Positions 25,582 through 34,259 of a stretch of 64,000 nt of DNA are shown piece by piece (within the stretch, counting starts at the first letter, position 1; every line of letters starts with the position of its first letter). A program made the position numbers and the translations under genes. The notes beneath the pieces are model-generated. The model was not told where the DNA came from. It searched no databases and saw only the letters and a program-made list of their open reading frames with translations. The DNA comes from Candidatus Andeanibacterium colombiense (lineage in GTDB: Bacteria; Pseudomonadota; Alphaproteobacteria; Sphingomonadales; Sphingomonadaceae). The DNA lies in the NCBI GenBank assembly GCA_029202985.1, contig CP119316.1, positions 1,178,001 through 1,242,000 of the forward strand. The letters run 5' to 3'.

Positions 25582-27143
25582 GCGAATTTGCCAACCCCGA
25601 ACCCGTCCCCCGCGGCAAATTGCCGGGCTGGCTCCCCGCCAGCCTCGGTAGCGACTTCATCGCGTCCCTCGTCGTGTTCCTCGTCGCGCTGCCCTTGTGC
25701 ATGGGCATCGCCGTCGCATCCGGCATGCCCCCCGAGGCCGGTCTGGTGACCGGCATCATCGGCGGCATCGTCGTCGGGCTGCTCGCGGGATCCCCCCTGC
25801 AGGTCAGCGGCCCGGCGGCGGGGCTGGCGGTGCTGGTGTTCGAGATCGTGCAGGAACAGGGCGTGCTCACGCTCGGGCTGATCGTGCTGCTGGCCGGGGC
25901 GATCCAGATCGCCGCCGGCGCGCTGCGGATCGGCCACTGGTTCCGCGCGATATCGCCGGCGGTGGTCCACGGCATGCTCGCGGGCATCGGCCTGCTGATC
26001 GTGCTCAGCCAACTGCACGTGCTGCTCGACCGCAGCCCGCTGCCGAGCGGGCTTGCGAACCTCGCGGCGATCCCCGGCGCGTTCTTCGAACTGTCGCCGA
26101 ACAACACCGGATCGATGGAAGCGGCCTTCGCGCTGGGCGGCGTGACGATCCTCGCGTTCCTCGCATGGGAGAAGTGGCGTCCGCGGCAATTGCGGCTGGT
26201 GCCCGGCGCGCTGGTCGGGGTGGTCGCGGCGACGCTGCTCGCGTTCATCCTCGGGCCCGACGTCAAGCGCGTGGTGGTGCCGGAATCGATCGTCGATGCG
26301 TTCAACATCCCCGGCTGGGCCGATCTCGCGCGCCTCGGCGAGACGCAGATCATCGTCAGCGCGCTGATCATCGCCTTCGTCGCCAGCGCCGAGACGCTGC
26401 TGTCGGCCGCCGCGGTCGACCGCATGCACGACGGCCCGCGCACGAAGTACAACAAGGAACTGGTCGCGCAGGGCGTGGGCAACATGGCCTGCGGTTTCGT
26501 TGGCGGCCTGCCGATGACCGGCGTGATCGTGCGCAGTTCGGCCAACGTCCAGGCCGGCGGCGTGACCCGGCTGTCGGCGATCCTCCACGGCTGCTGGATC
26601 CTCGGCTTCGTGGTGCTGCTACCGTGGCTGCTGCGCGAGATGCCGACCGCGGCGCTCGCCGGCGTGCTGGTGGTGACCGGCTGGCGGCTCGTCAGCCTCA
26701 CCCATGCGAAGCATCTGTTCCGCCAGTATGGCCCGCTGCCGGCAGCGGTGTGGGCGGTGACCTTCGTGATGGTGGTGGCGACCGACCTGCTGACCGGCGT
26801 GCTGGTCGGCCTCGCGCTCTCGCTGCTCGAACTCGCGCCCTATTTCCGCAACCACAAGCTGCACCTCAGCCGCGAGGACACCGACGAGGTGGCCGAGCTG
26901 CAGGTTTCCGGCGCCGCGACCTGCGTCAATCTGCCGCGGCTCGCCAAGCACCTCGACGAGGTGCCCGACGACCGCCGCCGGGTGCGCATCCGCTTCAAGG
27001 ATATCGTGTGCCTCGATCACACCTGCGCCGAGCTGATCGGTGAGTGGGTTGCCCGCAAGCGCAAGCGCGGCGTCACGGTCGAATATGCGCACGACCGCGA
27101 TTTCCGCTTCGGCCGGATGCTCGAACAACCGTCGCACGGGTAA
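25578..27143 (+). CDS. SulP-family inorganic anion transporter, probably bicarbonate
   Basis: A 521-residue permease with 11 to 14 hydrophobic segments in residues about 20-410, including the SulP signatures near PLCMGIAVASGMPPEAGL and the SAETLLSAAAVDRM segment, and a C-terminal cytoplasmic STAS domain (about 425-515). SulP proteins carry sulfate, bicarbonate or other anions. The overlap with the carbonic anhydrase gene (GTG start inside its end) and the operon layout favour bicarbonate or CO2-related transport, as in BicA-like systems, but sulfate cannot be excluded. A strong terminator follows at 27171. Confidence 0.88.
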   Translation: MSEFANPEPVPRGKLPGWLPASLGSDFIASLVVFLVALPLCMGIAVASGMPPEAGLVTGIIGGIVVGLLAGSPLQVSGPAAGLAVLVFEIVQEQGVLTLGLIVLLAGAIQIAAGALRIGHWFRAISPAVVHGMLAGIGLLIVLSQLHVLLDRSPLPSGLANLAAIPGAFFELSPNNTGSMEAAFALGGVTILAFLAWEKWRPRQLRLVPGALVGVVAATLLAFILGPDVKRVVVPESIVDAFNIPGWADLARLGETQIIVSALIIAFVASAETLLSAAAVDRMHDGPRTKYNKELVAQGVGNMACGFVGGLPMTGVIVRSSANVQAGGVTRLSAILHGCWILGFVVLLPWLLREMPTAALAGVLVVTGWRLVSLTHAKHLFRQYGPLPAAVWAVTFVMVVATDLLTGVLVGLALSLLELAPYFRNHKLHLSREDTDEVAELQVSGAATCVNLPRLAKHLDEVPDDRRRVRIRFKDIVCLDHTCAELIGEWVARKRKRGVTVEYAHDRDFRFGRMLEQPSHG

Positions 27144-27170
27144 GGCAATCCCCGCGCGGCGGACCCTCTC

Positions 27171-27198
27171 GGGGCGGGCATTGCCCGCCCCGCTTTTT
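27171..27198 (+). terminator. rho-independent terminator after the SulP gene
   Basis: A perfect 9-bp GC stem, GGGGCGGGC (27171-27179) with GCCCGCCCC (27183-27191), a 3-base loop and a GCTTTTT tail. It ends the carbonic anhydrase-SulP transcript just before the convergent Lrp gene. Confidence 0.93.
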
Positions 27199-27199
27199 G

Positions 27200-27670
27200 T
27201 CAGAGCGGCACCGCGGTGGTGAACTTGATCGTTTCGAGCGCGAAGTTCGACGAAGCCGAGGCGACCGCCGGATGCTTGAGCATCTTGCCGGTCAGGAACG
27301 CGTTGTAATCCGCGACATCGCGCACGACGACCCGCAGCAGATAATCCCAATCGCCTGACATCGAATAGCATTCGACGATCTCGGGATGCTCGCGCACGAA
27401 GGCCTCGAATGCCACCGAGGACGCCTGCACCTGGTTGGCGACCCGCACGTTGCACAGCACGTTGACCCCACGATCGAGCTTGTGCGCATCGGCCAGCCGA
27501 ACCGCGGCGAGCAGCACCCCGTCCGCCTCGAGCGCCTTGATCCGCCGCCAGCACGACGCGCTGGATGCGCCTACGCGTTCGGCCAGTTCGGCATGGCTGA
27601 CCGATGCGTCACGCTGGAGGATGGTAAGGATCTTCCGGTCGATCAGTTCCAATTCGCGAGTACGTTTCAT
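27200..27670 (-). CDS. Lrp/AsnC-family transcriptional regulator
   Basis: A 156-residue regulator: N-terminal helix-turn-helix (about residues 8-60, with LIDRKILTILQRDASVSHAE and a CWRRIKALE recognition segment) and a C-terminal RAM effector-binding domain (about 70-150). Members respond to amino acids, but the ligand is unknown here. An AAGGG site lies 5 bases before the ATG at 27670. It is divergent from a MarR gene with 96 bases between, and its start codon overlaps one arm of an inverted repeat that brackets this region, which suggests autoregulation. Confidence 0.9.
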   Translation of the reverse strand: MKRTRELELIDRKILTILQRDASVSHAELAERVGASSASCWRRIKALEADGVLLAAVRLADAHKLDRGVNVLCNVRVANQVQASSVAFEAFVREHPEIVECYSMSGDWDYLLRVVVRDVADYNAFLTGKMLKHPAVASASSNFALETIKFTTAVPL

Positions 27671-27732
27671 AAAACCCTTGAAATGAGAAACAGTCTCGCG
27701 ATTTGATACGCTAAAATAGTGGTTTTTGAAAC
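27664..27732. promoter_or_regulatory. inverted repeat bracketing the divergent Lrp/MarR promoter region
   Basis: GTTTCATAAAACC (27664-27676) and GGTTTTTGAAAC (27721-27732) are near-perfect inverted copies about 57 bases apart. The left arm overlaps the Lrp start codon. Lrp-type octamers often bind such distant AT-rich pairs, so this may be the autoregulatory site. Confidence 0.45.
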
Positions 27733-27766
27733 CTTTTCGCGCCCAAATTGTGCGAATAACGCGCCT

Positions 27767-28267
27767 ATGGACGAGGGAACCCTGCTCGAGCGGCCGACGG
27801 CTGCTCCCGAAGAATGGACCATGCCTGACGGCGGGTCGGATATTGGCGCGATGCGCGGCTTCATGCTGCATCGGCTGTGCGCGCTGTCGCACCGCATGCG
27901 CTCGATCGCTGTTCGCGACGTGCTGAGCGAACATCAGTTCGATCTGCGCGACTGGACCGTGCTGGCGACCCTCGACGAACTCGGTTCGGGCACCCAGCGC
28001 GAGATCGTCGCCGCGAGCAATCTCGACAAGGTCGCGGTCAATCGCGCCGCGTCGCGCCTGAAGGAACGTCACCTGCTGGTCGCGCGGCCGAATGTCCGCG
28101 ACGGGCGCTCGCACCATCTCGAACTGTCGGATCTCGGACGGCAGAAGCTGATCGACTGTTCGGTCGCGCTGGCCGATTTCGAACAGAAGGCGCTGGCGCG
28201 GTTCGGGCGGGCGGAACTCGACCAGGTCAGCCTGTTCATCGACCGGCTGATGGCTTCGATCGACTGA
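27767..28267 (+). CDS. MarR-family transcriptional regulator
   Basis: A 166-residue winged-helix regulator with the MarR core at about residues 28-160: a helix-turn-helix around GTQREIVAASNLDKVAVNRAA and a wing with DGRSHHLELSDLGRQ. It probably binds a palindromic site as a dimer and is released by a small phenolic or other ligand. The ATG at 27767 was chosen since it starts a plausible N-terminus, although the ribosome-binding site is weak. It stands between the Lrp gene and the convergent TetR gene, and its target is not evident. Confidence 0.85.
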   Translation: MDEGTLLERPTAAPEEWTMPDGGSDIGAMRGFMLHRLCALSHRMRSIAVRDVLSEHQFDLRDWTVLATLDELGSGTQREIVAASNLDKVAVNRAASRLKERHLLVARPNVRDGRSHHLELSDLGRQKLIDCSVALADFEQKALARFGRAELDQVSLFIDRLMASID

Positions 28268-28279
28268 ACCGCCAGCCGG

Positions 28280-28864
28280 TCAGCCCAGCCCCAATCTTTC
28301 CTTGAGCCGAACTCGCGAGGACGCGAGCAAGGCCAGCGCTTCGGTTTCGTCGGACATGGTCCGCGCCAGCGCCATCGCGCCGACCAGTTCGGCGAGGACC
28401 GAGCTTGCAAGCGCACCGGGCTCCGCCTCGCCCATGCTTTCCAGCGCGGTCGCGATCGCCCGGCGAAACGCATCGATCCCGGCTTCGAACCGCTGCCGCG
28501 CGGCTGGCGGGAGGCGCGCGGCTTCGCCGGTCAAGCCGGGCAAGGGGCAACCGTGCTCGATCCGCTTGAACGCGCGCTCCGACAGATAATAGTCGATCAG
28601 GCTCGCGAGGCCGGGGCCGTCGGGCCGCTCGCCGAGATGGCGCGAAAGCATCGCCGAACTGTCTTCGAACATCCGCCCAACCGCGTGGGCGACGAGATCG
28701 TCGCGCGAGGCGAAATGGGCGTAGAAGCCGCCGTGGGTCAGCCCGGCGCGCTTCATCAGCTCGGCCACGCTGATTTCGCGCGCGCCGCCGGTGCGGATCG
28801 CACTCGCCGCCTCGTCGAGGATGCGCGCGCGCGTCTTCGCCTTGTGTGCGCTCTTGTCGGCCAT
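28280..28864 (-). CDS. TetR-family repressor of the efflux operon
   Basis: A 194-residue regulator: N-terminal helix-turn-helix (about residues 9-55, with the LTHGGFYAHFASRDDLV motif of the AcrR/TetR type) and a C-terminal ligand-binding domain of the LmrA/YxaF type. It is the last gene of the minus-strand run MFS - outer-membrane channel - TetR, with 2 bases after the channel gene. It probably represses this run and the divergent membrane-fusion gene through the 32-bp palindrome at 31915-31946. The ligand is not known. Confidence 0.9.
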   Translation of the reverse strand: MADKSAHKAKTRARILDEAASAIRTGGAREISVAELMKRAGLTHGGFYAHFASRDDLVAHAVGRMFEDSSAMLSRHLGERPDGPGLASLIDYYLSERAFKRIEHGCPLPGLTGEAARLPPAARQRFEAGIDAFRRAIATALESMGEAEPGALASSVLAELVGAMALARTMSDETEALALLASSRVRLKERLGLG

Positions 28865-28866
28865 GG

Positions 28867-30267
28867 TCACGCCTCCTGATATCCGCCGCCGAGAGCGCGG
28901 ACCGCCTCGACCGAGGCCCGCGCCTCGAGCGCGCGCGCCTGCTCCAACCGGTCCCGCGCATCGAGCAGCGCCCTGTCTGCATCGAGAACCTCTATCAGCG
29001 CAACCGCCCCGGCCTGATAGGCCGATTGCGCCTGCACCCGCGCCTTGCCCAGCGCGGCGACCTGACGGGTGAGCGCATCGACCTCGGTGCGCCCTTCGCC
29101 CAGCCGCACCAGCGCGTCCTCGACATCCTCGGTCGCATGCAGCGCGGCCGAGCGATAGAGCGCCAGCGTCTCCGCCTCGCGCCCCTTGGCCTGCGCGACT
29201 TCGGCGTCGACCCGCCCGAAATCGAACAGCCGCCAATGCAGGCCGAGCCCGCCGCTGGCCTGTACCGCATCCCCCGAGAACAACGCTCCGGTGCCGACGC
29301 TGCCCAGGCCGAGCAGGCCGGAGAGCGAGAGCTTCGGATAATAGTCCGACATAGCCGCGCCGATCCGTGCATTCGATGCCGCGACGCGCCGTTCGGCCGC
29401 GACGATGTCCGGCCGGCGCCGCAGCAGCTCGGCCGGATTGGCGCCGCCCGATGGAACCAGCGCTGCCGGGATCGGCCCCGCGGGCGCGAGTTCGGCCCGC
29501 GCGGTCCCGGCCTGAGTGCCCATCAGCACGTCGAGCCGGTTGATCTGCCCGGCGATTGCCGCACGCAGCGGTGCGAGCGAGGCTTCCACGCCGTCGGCCT
29601 CGCCCTGCGCGCGGTTGAGATCGCGATCGGCGGATAGGCCCTGCTCCACCCGCTGGCCGATCAGCCCGAGCAGCGCGCGCCGCACCTCCAGCTGGTTCTG
29701 CGCCACCGCCAGCCGTGCCTGCAGCCCGCGCAGCTGGAGATAGGCATCGACCGCTTCGGACACGGTGCTGAGGCGCACCGCCGCCGCGTCCGCGTCGCTC
29801 GCGGCAAGCCCGGCGGCGGCCGCCTGCCGCTCGCGCGTCTTGCCGCCGAACAAATCGATCTCCCAACTGGCCTGCGCCCCGAGCTGGTAGAGGTCGTAGC
29901 CGCGCGGGAAACCGAGCCTGCTCGACGCGGCTCCGAACGGGGTCTTGAGCGACTGGCTGGCGCTTTCGGCCGAGCCATCGGCACCGACCTCGGGCAGCAG
30001 CGCCGCGCCCGCGGCCTGCGCGGCGGCGCGCGCCTGGGCGATCCGCGCGCCCGCCGCCGCGATGTCGAGGTTCTGGGCCAGCACCCGATCGACGATCCGG
30101 TTCAGCAGCGGGTCTTCGAAACCCTTCCACCACTGGCTGTCGGGCGCCTCGATCGCGGCCGGCGCGGTATAGGCCTGGGTCAGCGCGACCTCCGGCCGCT
30201 GGTAATTTGGGCCGACGGTACAGGCGGACAGGGCTGTGGCGAGGAGCAGGATCGGGATCGAGCGCAT
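28867..30267 (-). CDS. outer-membrane efflux lipoprotein (NodT/OprM type)
   Basis: A 466-residue TolC-like channel protein with a lipoprotein signal ending in LSAC (Cys about residue 17), the CTVGPNYQRPEV start of the NodT family and two OEP repeats of long coiled helices (about 60-240 and 260-450), including the LLRRRPDIVAAERR motif. It forms the outer-membrane duct of the efflux pump. The ATG at 30267 follows GGAG; an ATG at 30282 overlaps the MFS stop (TGATG) but has no ribosome-binding site. It pairs with the DHA2 permease upstream and the HlyD protein on the other strand. Confidence 0.9.
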   Translation of the reverse strand: MRSIPILLLATALSACTVGPNYQRPEVALTQAYTAPAAIEAPDSQWWKGFEDPLLNRIVDRVLAQNLDIAAAGARIAQARAAAQAAGAALLPEVGADGSAESASQSLKTPFGAASSRLGFPRGYDLYQLGAQASWEIDLFGGKTRERQAAAAGLAASDADAAAVRLSTVSEAVDAYLQLRGLQARLAVAQNQLEVRRALLGLIGQRVEQGLSADRDLNRAQGEADGVEASLAPLRAAIAGQINRLDVLMGTQAGTARAELAPAGPIPAALVPSGGANPAELLRRRPDIVAAERRVAASNARIGAAMSDYYPKLSLSGLLGLGSVGTGALFSGDAVQASGGLGLHWRLFDFGRVDAEVAQAKGREAETLALYRSAALHATEDVEDALVRLGEGRTEVDALTRQVAALGKARVQAQSAYQAGAVALIEVLDADRALLDARDRLEQARALEARASVEAVRALGGGYQEA

Positions 30268-30281
30268 GGGCTGGTTCTCCA

Positions 30282-31895
30282 TCAATGGGCGGCCGCTTCG
30301 GGCGGCAGGGGGCGCGTGCCTTTCGGCATCCGGCAGAACGGGACGAGGATCAGCGCGGCGAGAAACATCCACGCCATCAGGCGAAACACGTCGTCGAACG
30401 CCAGGGTCAGCGCCTCGCGCGCGACGACCCGCCCAAGCGCGGCCTGCGCGCCGAGCGCGGCTTCGGCGGGATCGGAGGTGACCGCGCCGAGCCTGGCGGT
30501 CAGCGCCCCGAGAACCTCCCCGGCCCTGGCGCCGCCATGGCCCAATGCTTCGCCCAACCGGGCGGCGGCGATGCGCGCGTTGTCCTGCAGCCAGGTGTTG
30601 ACCACCGCGATCCCGACCGCCCCGCCGAGATTGCGCATCAGATTGAACAGGCCCGAAGCGGCGTTGAGTTCCGCGGGCGGAAACGGGGCCAGCGCCATCG
30701 TCACGCTCGGCACGATGCACAGCATCAGCGCGAGGCCCCGCACCGCCTGCGGCAGCGCCAATTGCCAGAAGCCCCATTCGCTGGTCATCTCCGAACCCAG
30801 CCACAGGCTTGCCGCGAACAGGGTCAGGCCGACGCTGATCATCCAGCGCATATCGATCCGCTGGCTGAGCGAAGCCGCGATCGCGGTGCTGAACAATTGC
30901 GCGATGCCGACCACGAACACGGTCGTGCCGATCTGCAGCGAATCGTAGCCGCGCACCCGCGCGAGATAGACCGGCACCAGATAGATCGCGCCATACATGC
31001 CGAAGCCGATCACGAGATTGAAGACGCAGGCGAACACGAACACCGGGCGGCGGAACGGGCGCAAGGTGACGATCGGGTTATCCGAGAAGAACGCGCGTTC
31101 GAGGAACAGCACCAGCCCGACCAGCGAGAGCCAGGCAGCGATCGAGATCCCCGGATCGCCGAACCAGTCTTTCCGCGGCCCCTCCTCCAGCACATATTCG
31201 AGCCCGGCGAGGAACACCGCCATCGCGGCGAGATGCACCCAGTCGATCCTGCCGAACATCGCCGGGGTGGCCTTGTCGACCCGGACCACCAGCACCGCCA
31301 GTGTGGTCACCACCACCCCGGGGACGATGTTGATGAAGAACAGCCAGCGCCAGTCGAGCGCCTCGGTAATCAGCCCGCCCAGCGTCGGCCCGATCGTGGG
31401 CGCGATCACCGCGACCGTGCCGAGGATCGCCGGGATCATCGCGCGCTGCTTGCCCGAGAAGATCGTGTAGCCGACCGCGAACACCAGCGGCACCATCGCC
31501 CCGCCGGTGAACCCCTGCAGCGCGCGCAGCGCGATCATCGCCTCGATGTTCCAGGCAAAGCCGCAGAGCAGGCTTGAGAGGGTGAACAGCCCGGCCGACA
31601 TCGCGAACAGCCAGCGGGTCGACATCGCGCGGGCGAGATAGGCCGAGAGCGGGATCATCACCAGCTCGGCCATCAGATAGGCGGTCTGGACCCAGCTCAC
31701 CTCGTCGGGCCCCGCGGCAAGCCCGGCCTGCACTTCGTTGAGCGAGGCGGCGACGATCTGGATGTCGAGCAACGCCATGAACTGGCCGAAGGCCATCACG
31801 CCGAAGATCAGATATTTGCACCCATCCGGCATCGCGGCCGGATCCTGCGACCAGTCCTGCCCCAGAGCTCGCAATCGCGCCGTCAGACCGTCCAT
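30282..31895 (-). CDS. DHA2-family multidrug MFS permease (EmrB/QacA type)
   Basis: A 537-residue proton-driven exporter with 14 predicted membrane segments, and the DHA2 signatures: QIVAASLNEVQAGL near the first helix, WVQTAYLMAELVMIPLSAYL, and the motif-C-like region VIAPTIGPTLGGLI. It expels toxic compounds across the inner membrane. A GTG one codon earlier (31898) is possible. It belongs to a tripartite pump with the membrane-fusion protein encoded divergently and the outer-membrane lipoprotein immediately downstream. Confidence 0.93.
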   Translation of the reverse strand: MDGLTARLRALGQDWSQDPAAMPDGCKYLIFGVMAFGQFMALLDIQIVAASLNEVQAGLAAGPDEVSWVQTAYLMAELVMIPLSAYLARAMSTRWLFAMSAGLFTLSSLLCGFAWNIEAMIALRALQGFTGGAMVPLVFAVGYTIFSGKQRAMIPAILGTVAVIAPTIGPTLGGLITEALDWRWLFFINIVPGVVVTTLAVLVVRVDKATPAMFGRIDWVHLAAMAVFLAGLEYVLEEGPRKDWFGDPGISIAAWLSLVGLVLFLERAFFSDNPIVTLRPFRRPVFVFACVFNLVIGFGMYGAIYLVPVYLARVRGYDSLQIGTTVFVVGIAQLFSTAIAASLSQRIDMRWMISVGLTLFAASLWLGSEMTSEWGFWQLALPQAVRGLALMLCIVPSVTMALAPFPPAELNAASGLFNLMRNLGGAVGIAVVNTWLQDNARIAAARLGEALGHGGARAGEVLGALTARLGAVTSDPAEAALGAQAALGRVVAREALTLAFDDVFRLMAWMFLAALILVPFCRMPKGTRPLPPEAAAH

Positions 31896-31914
31896 CACCG
31901 AACCCTATAGACAA

Positions 31915-31946
31915 ATGATGATCGTCATATATATGAGGATAATCAT
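31915..31946. promoter_or_regulatory. 32-bp near-perfect palindrome in the efflux divergent promoter
   Basis: The centre TCATATATATGA (31925-31936) is a perfect 12-bp palindrome, and the 10-base flanks ATGATGATCG and GGATAATCAT pair with only two mismatched positions. It is AT-rich in a GC-rich setting and sits between the divergent MFS and HlyD genes. It is the likely operator for the TetR repressor of this locus. Confidence 0.75.
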
Positions 31947-31972
31947 ATATGCAACCGGCAAAGGAACAGGCG

Positions 31973-33130
31973 ATGCAGACGGCAACGGTCACGGATCGGA
32001 TCGTCGAACCGGAACAGGGGCACGAACCGGCGGAAACCCCGCTCGCGCCCGAGGAAGCGCCGGCCCGGCGCAAGCTGCCGCGCGCTGTGCTGGCGGGGGG
32101 CGCGGCCGTTGCGATCGCGCTCGGCGGGATCGCCTGGATCACCGCCCGGCCCTCCGCCGAATCGACCGACGATGCCTATCTCGCCGCCGACACCACCAGC
32201 GTCGCCCCCAAGGTCCGCGGGCTGATCGAGGCGGTGCTGGTGCGCGACAACCAGACGGTCCACCGCGGAGACCCGCTGGTCAGGATCGACGGCGAGGAAT
32301 TCGACGCGCGGGTCGCGGCGGCCGAGGCCGACCTCGCGGATGCCGATGCCGGCGTGGCCGACGCGCGCGCGGCGCTCGTCAGCCTCGGGGCGGAGCAGCG
32401 GCTGGCAAGCGCGACCGTCGCCGCGACGCGCACCTCGATCCGCTCGGCCGAGGCCGAGGCCGGACGCGCGGCCTCCGACCAAAGCCGTTACGACGCGCTG
32501 GTCGCGACCGGCGCGGTCGCCCGGCGCGACGCCGACATCTATCGCACCACCGCGATCGGCGCTGTCCAGAGCGCCGCGAAGGCACGCGCGCAGCTGGTGG
32601 TGGCCGAGCGCCAGGCCGGCGTGACCTCGGCCCAGCGCGGCACGCTGGACGCGGCGCTCGCCAAGGCCCTCGCCCAGCGCCAGCGGGCCGCCGCCGCGCT
32701 CGACCTTGCCCGTCAGGACCAGCGGCACACGCTGATCCGCGCGCCGATAGACGGCGTCATCGGCGATCGCCAGGTCCGCGTGGGCGACTATGTCCAGCCC
32801 GGATCGCGGCTGATGTCGCTGGTGCCGATCCGGCAACTCTACGTCACCGCCAATTTCAAGGAGACCCAGACCCGCGACATGCGGGTGGGCCAGCCGGTCT
32901 CGATCGACGTCGATGCGCTGCACGGCGAACCGCTGACCGGCCGGGTCGAAAGCTTCGCGCCCGGATCCGGCTCGACCTTCGCGCTGCTGCCGTTCGAACC
33001 GGGCACCGGCAATTTTACCAAGATCGTCCAGCGCGTGCCGGTCCGCATCCGCCTCGATCCCGGGCAGCGCGCGGCCGCCGCGCTGCGCCCGGGCCTGTCG
33101 GTCACCGCGAAGGTCCGCCTGTCCCGCTGA
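31973..33130 (+). CDS. HlyD/EmrA-family membrane-fusion protein
   Basis: A 385-residue periplasmic adaptor: a short cytoplasmic N-terminus, one membrane anchor (about residues 32-53), a biotinyl-lipoyl-like fold split by an alpha-helical hairpin (about 60-280), and a beta-barrel with the DQRHTLIRAPIDGVIGDR segment. It links the DHA2 permease to the outer-membrane channel. I place the start at 31973, since AAGGA lies 7 bases before it; the frame opens at 31949, directly beside the palindrome and without a ribosome-binding site. Encoded divergently from its two partners. Confidence 0.9.
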   Translation: MQTATVTDRIVEPEQGHEPAETPLAPEEAPARRKLPRAVLAGGAAVAIALGGIAWITARPSAESTDDAYLAADTTSVAPKVRGLIEAVLVRDNQTVHRGDPLVRIDGEEFDARVAAAEADLADADAGVADARAALVSLGAEQRLASATVAATRTSIRSAEAEAGRAASDQSRYDALVATGAVARRDADIYRTTAIGAVQSAAKARAQLVVAERQAGVTSAQRGTLDAALAKALAQRQRAAAALDLARQDQRHTLIRAPIDGVIGDRQVRVGDYVQPGSRLMSLVPIRQLYVTANFKETQTRDMRVGQPVSIDVDALHGEPLTGRVESFAPGSGSTFALLPFEPGTGNFTKIVQRVPVRIRLDPGQRAAAALRPGLSVTAKVRLSR

Positions 33131-33270
33131 CCGCGTGCAAGAAACCCGTTGCGCGCCGGGCGCCTGTCGTTCCACAGGCCGAATCCGGCACCATTCGACG
33201 ACGAGAGAAGCATGCGATACGGAACGATGTACGGCGACGGGTGGCCGCGACCGCTCTCAGGGGATCACGC

Positions 33271-34251
33271 ATGATGCGCGCGCTGTTCGCCCGGATCGAC
33301 CCCTTCGTCGCGATGCTGCTGGCGACGGTCGCGGCGGCCTCGCTGCTGCCGTGCAGCGGCGTGGGCGCGACGATCTTCGGCTGGATCGCCGATGCCGCGA
33401 TCGTGCTGCTGTTTTTCCTCCAGGGCGCAAGGCTGTCGCGCGAGGCGATCACCAATGGCCTGCTGAGCTGGAAGATCCACGCATCGGTCCTTGCGTGCAG
33501 CTTCGTGGTCTATCCCGCGCTCGGCTTCGCCCTGGTCCATCTCCTCCCGCTCGATGCGATCGCCGCGACCGGCTTCCTGTTCCTGACCCTGCTGCCCTCG
33601 ACCGTGCAGTCCTCTGTCGCGCTCACCGCGATCGCGCGCGGCAATGTCGCGGCCGCCGTGTGCAGCGCCTCGCTCTCCAACATCGTCGGGATCTTCGTGA
33701 CCCCGCTGCTGGTCTCGCTCGTGCTGCAACGCGCGGGCGCCGCCAGCGATCTCTCCGCCGTGCCAACGATCCTGCTGCAATTGCTGCTGCCGTTCCTGCT
33801 CGGCCATTTCTCGCCGGACGGGCTCAAGCGCTTCCTGCTGCGTCACAAGGTGCTGACCACAGTGGTCGATCGCAGCTCGATCCTGCTGGTGGTCTACACC
33901 GCGTTCAGCGCCGCGGTGATCGAGGGCATCTGGCACAGCTACTCGCTGCCGCGCCTCGCCGAGATCGTGGTGCTGTGCGCCGCGCTGCTCGCGCTGGTGC
34001 TGGTGCTGACCTGGACTTTCGCCCGGCGCGCGGGCTTCTCCTTCGCGGATTCGATCGTGATCCAATTCTGCGGCTCGAAGAAAAGCCTGGTGTCGGGCGT
34101 GCCGATGGCCGGGGTGCTGTTCGCGCCCGCGCAGGTCGGGTTCGTCGTGTTGCCGCTGATGATCTTCCACCAGATGCAGCTGATCGCCTGTGCCTTCCTC
34201 GCCCGCCGCTATGCCGCGCGCGAGGATGACCTGCTGCCCGCGCGAACATAG
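33271..34251 (+). CDS. bile acid:sodium symporter-like membrane protein
   Basis: A 326-residue protein with about nine to ten membrane helices. The pattern FFLQGARLSREA, LTLLPSTVQSSVALT, SASLSNIVGIFVTPLL and FCGSKKSLVSGVPMAGVLF matches the SBF-like family (PF13593, YfeH/bile-acid symporter type). The physiological substrate is unknown. An AGGGG site lies 8 bases before the ATG at 33271. It follows the HlyD gene by 140 bases and may be expressed with it or independently; nothing ties it to efflux. Confidence 0.85.
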   Translation: MMRALFARIDPFVAMLLATVAAASLLPCSGVGATIFGWIADAAIVLLFFLQGARLSREAITNGLLSWKIHASVLACSFVVYPALGFALVHLLPLDAIAATGFLFLTLLPSTVQSSVALTAIARGNVAAAVCSASLSNIVGIFVTPLLVSLVLQRAGAASDLSAVPTILLQLLLPFLLGHFSPDGLKRFLLRHKVLTTVVDRSSILLVVYTAFSAAVIEGIWHSYSLPRLAEIVVLCAALLALVLVLTWTFARRAGFSFADSIVIQFCGSKKSLVSGVPMAGVLFAPAQVGFVVLPLMIFHQMQLIACAFLARRYAAREDDLLPART

Positions 34252-34259
34252 CGGGCCGA

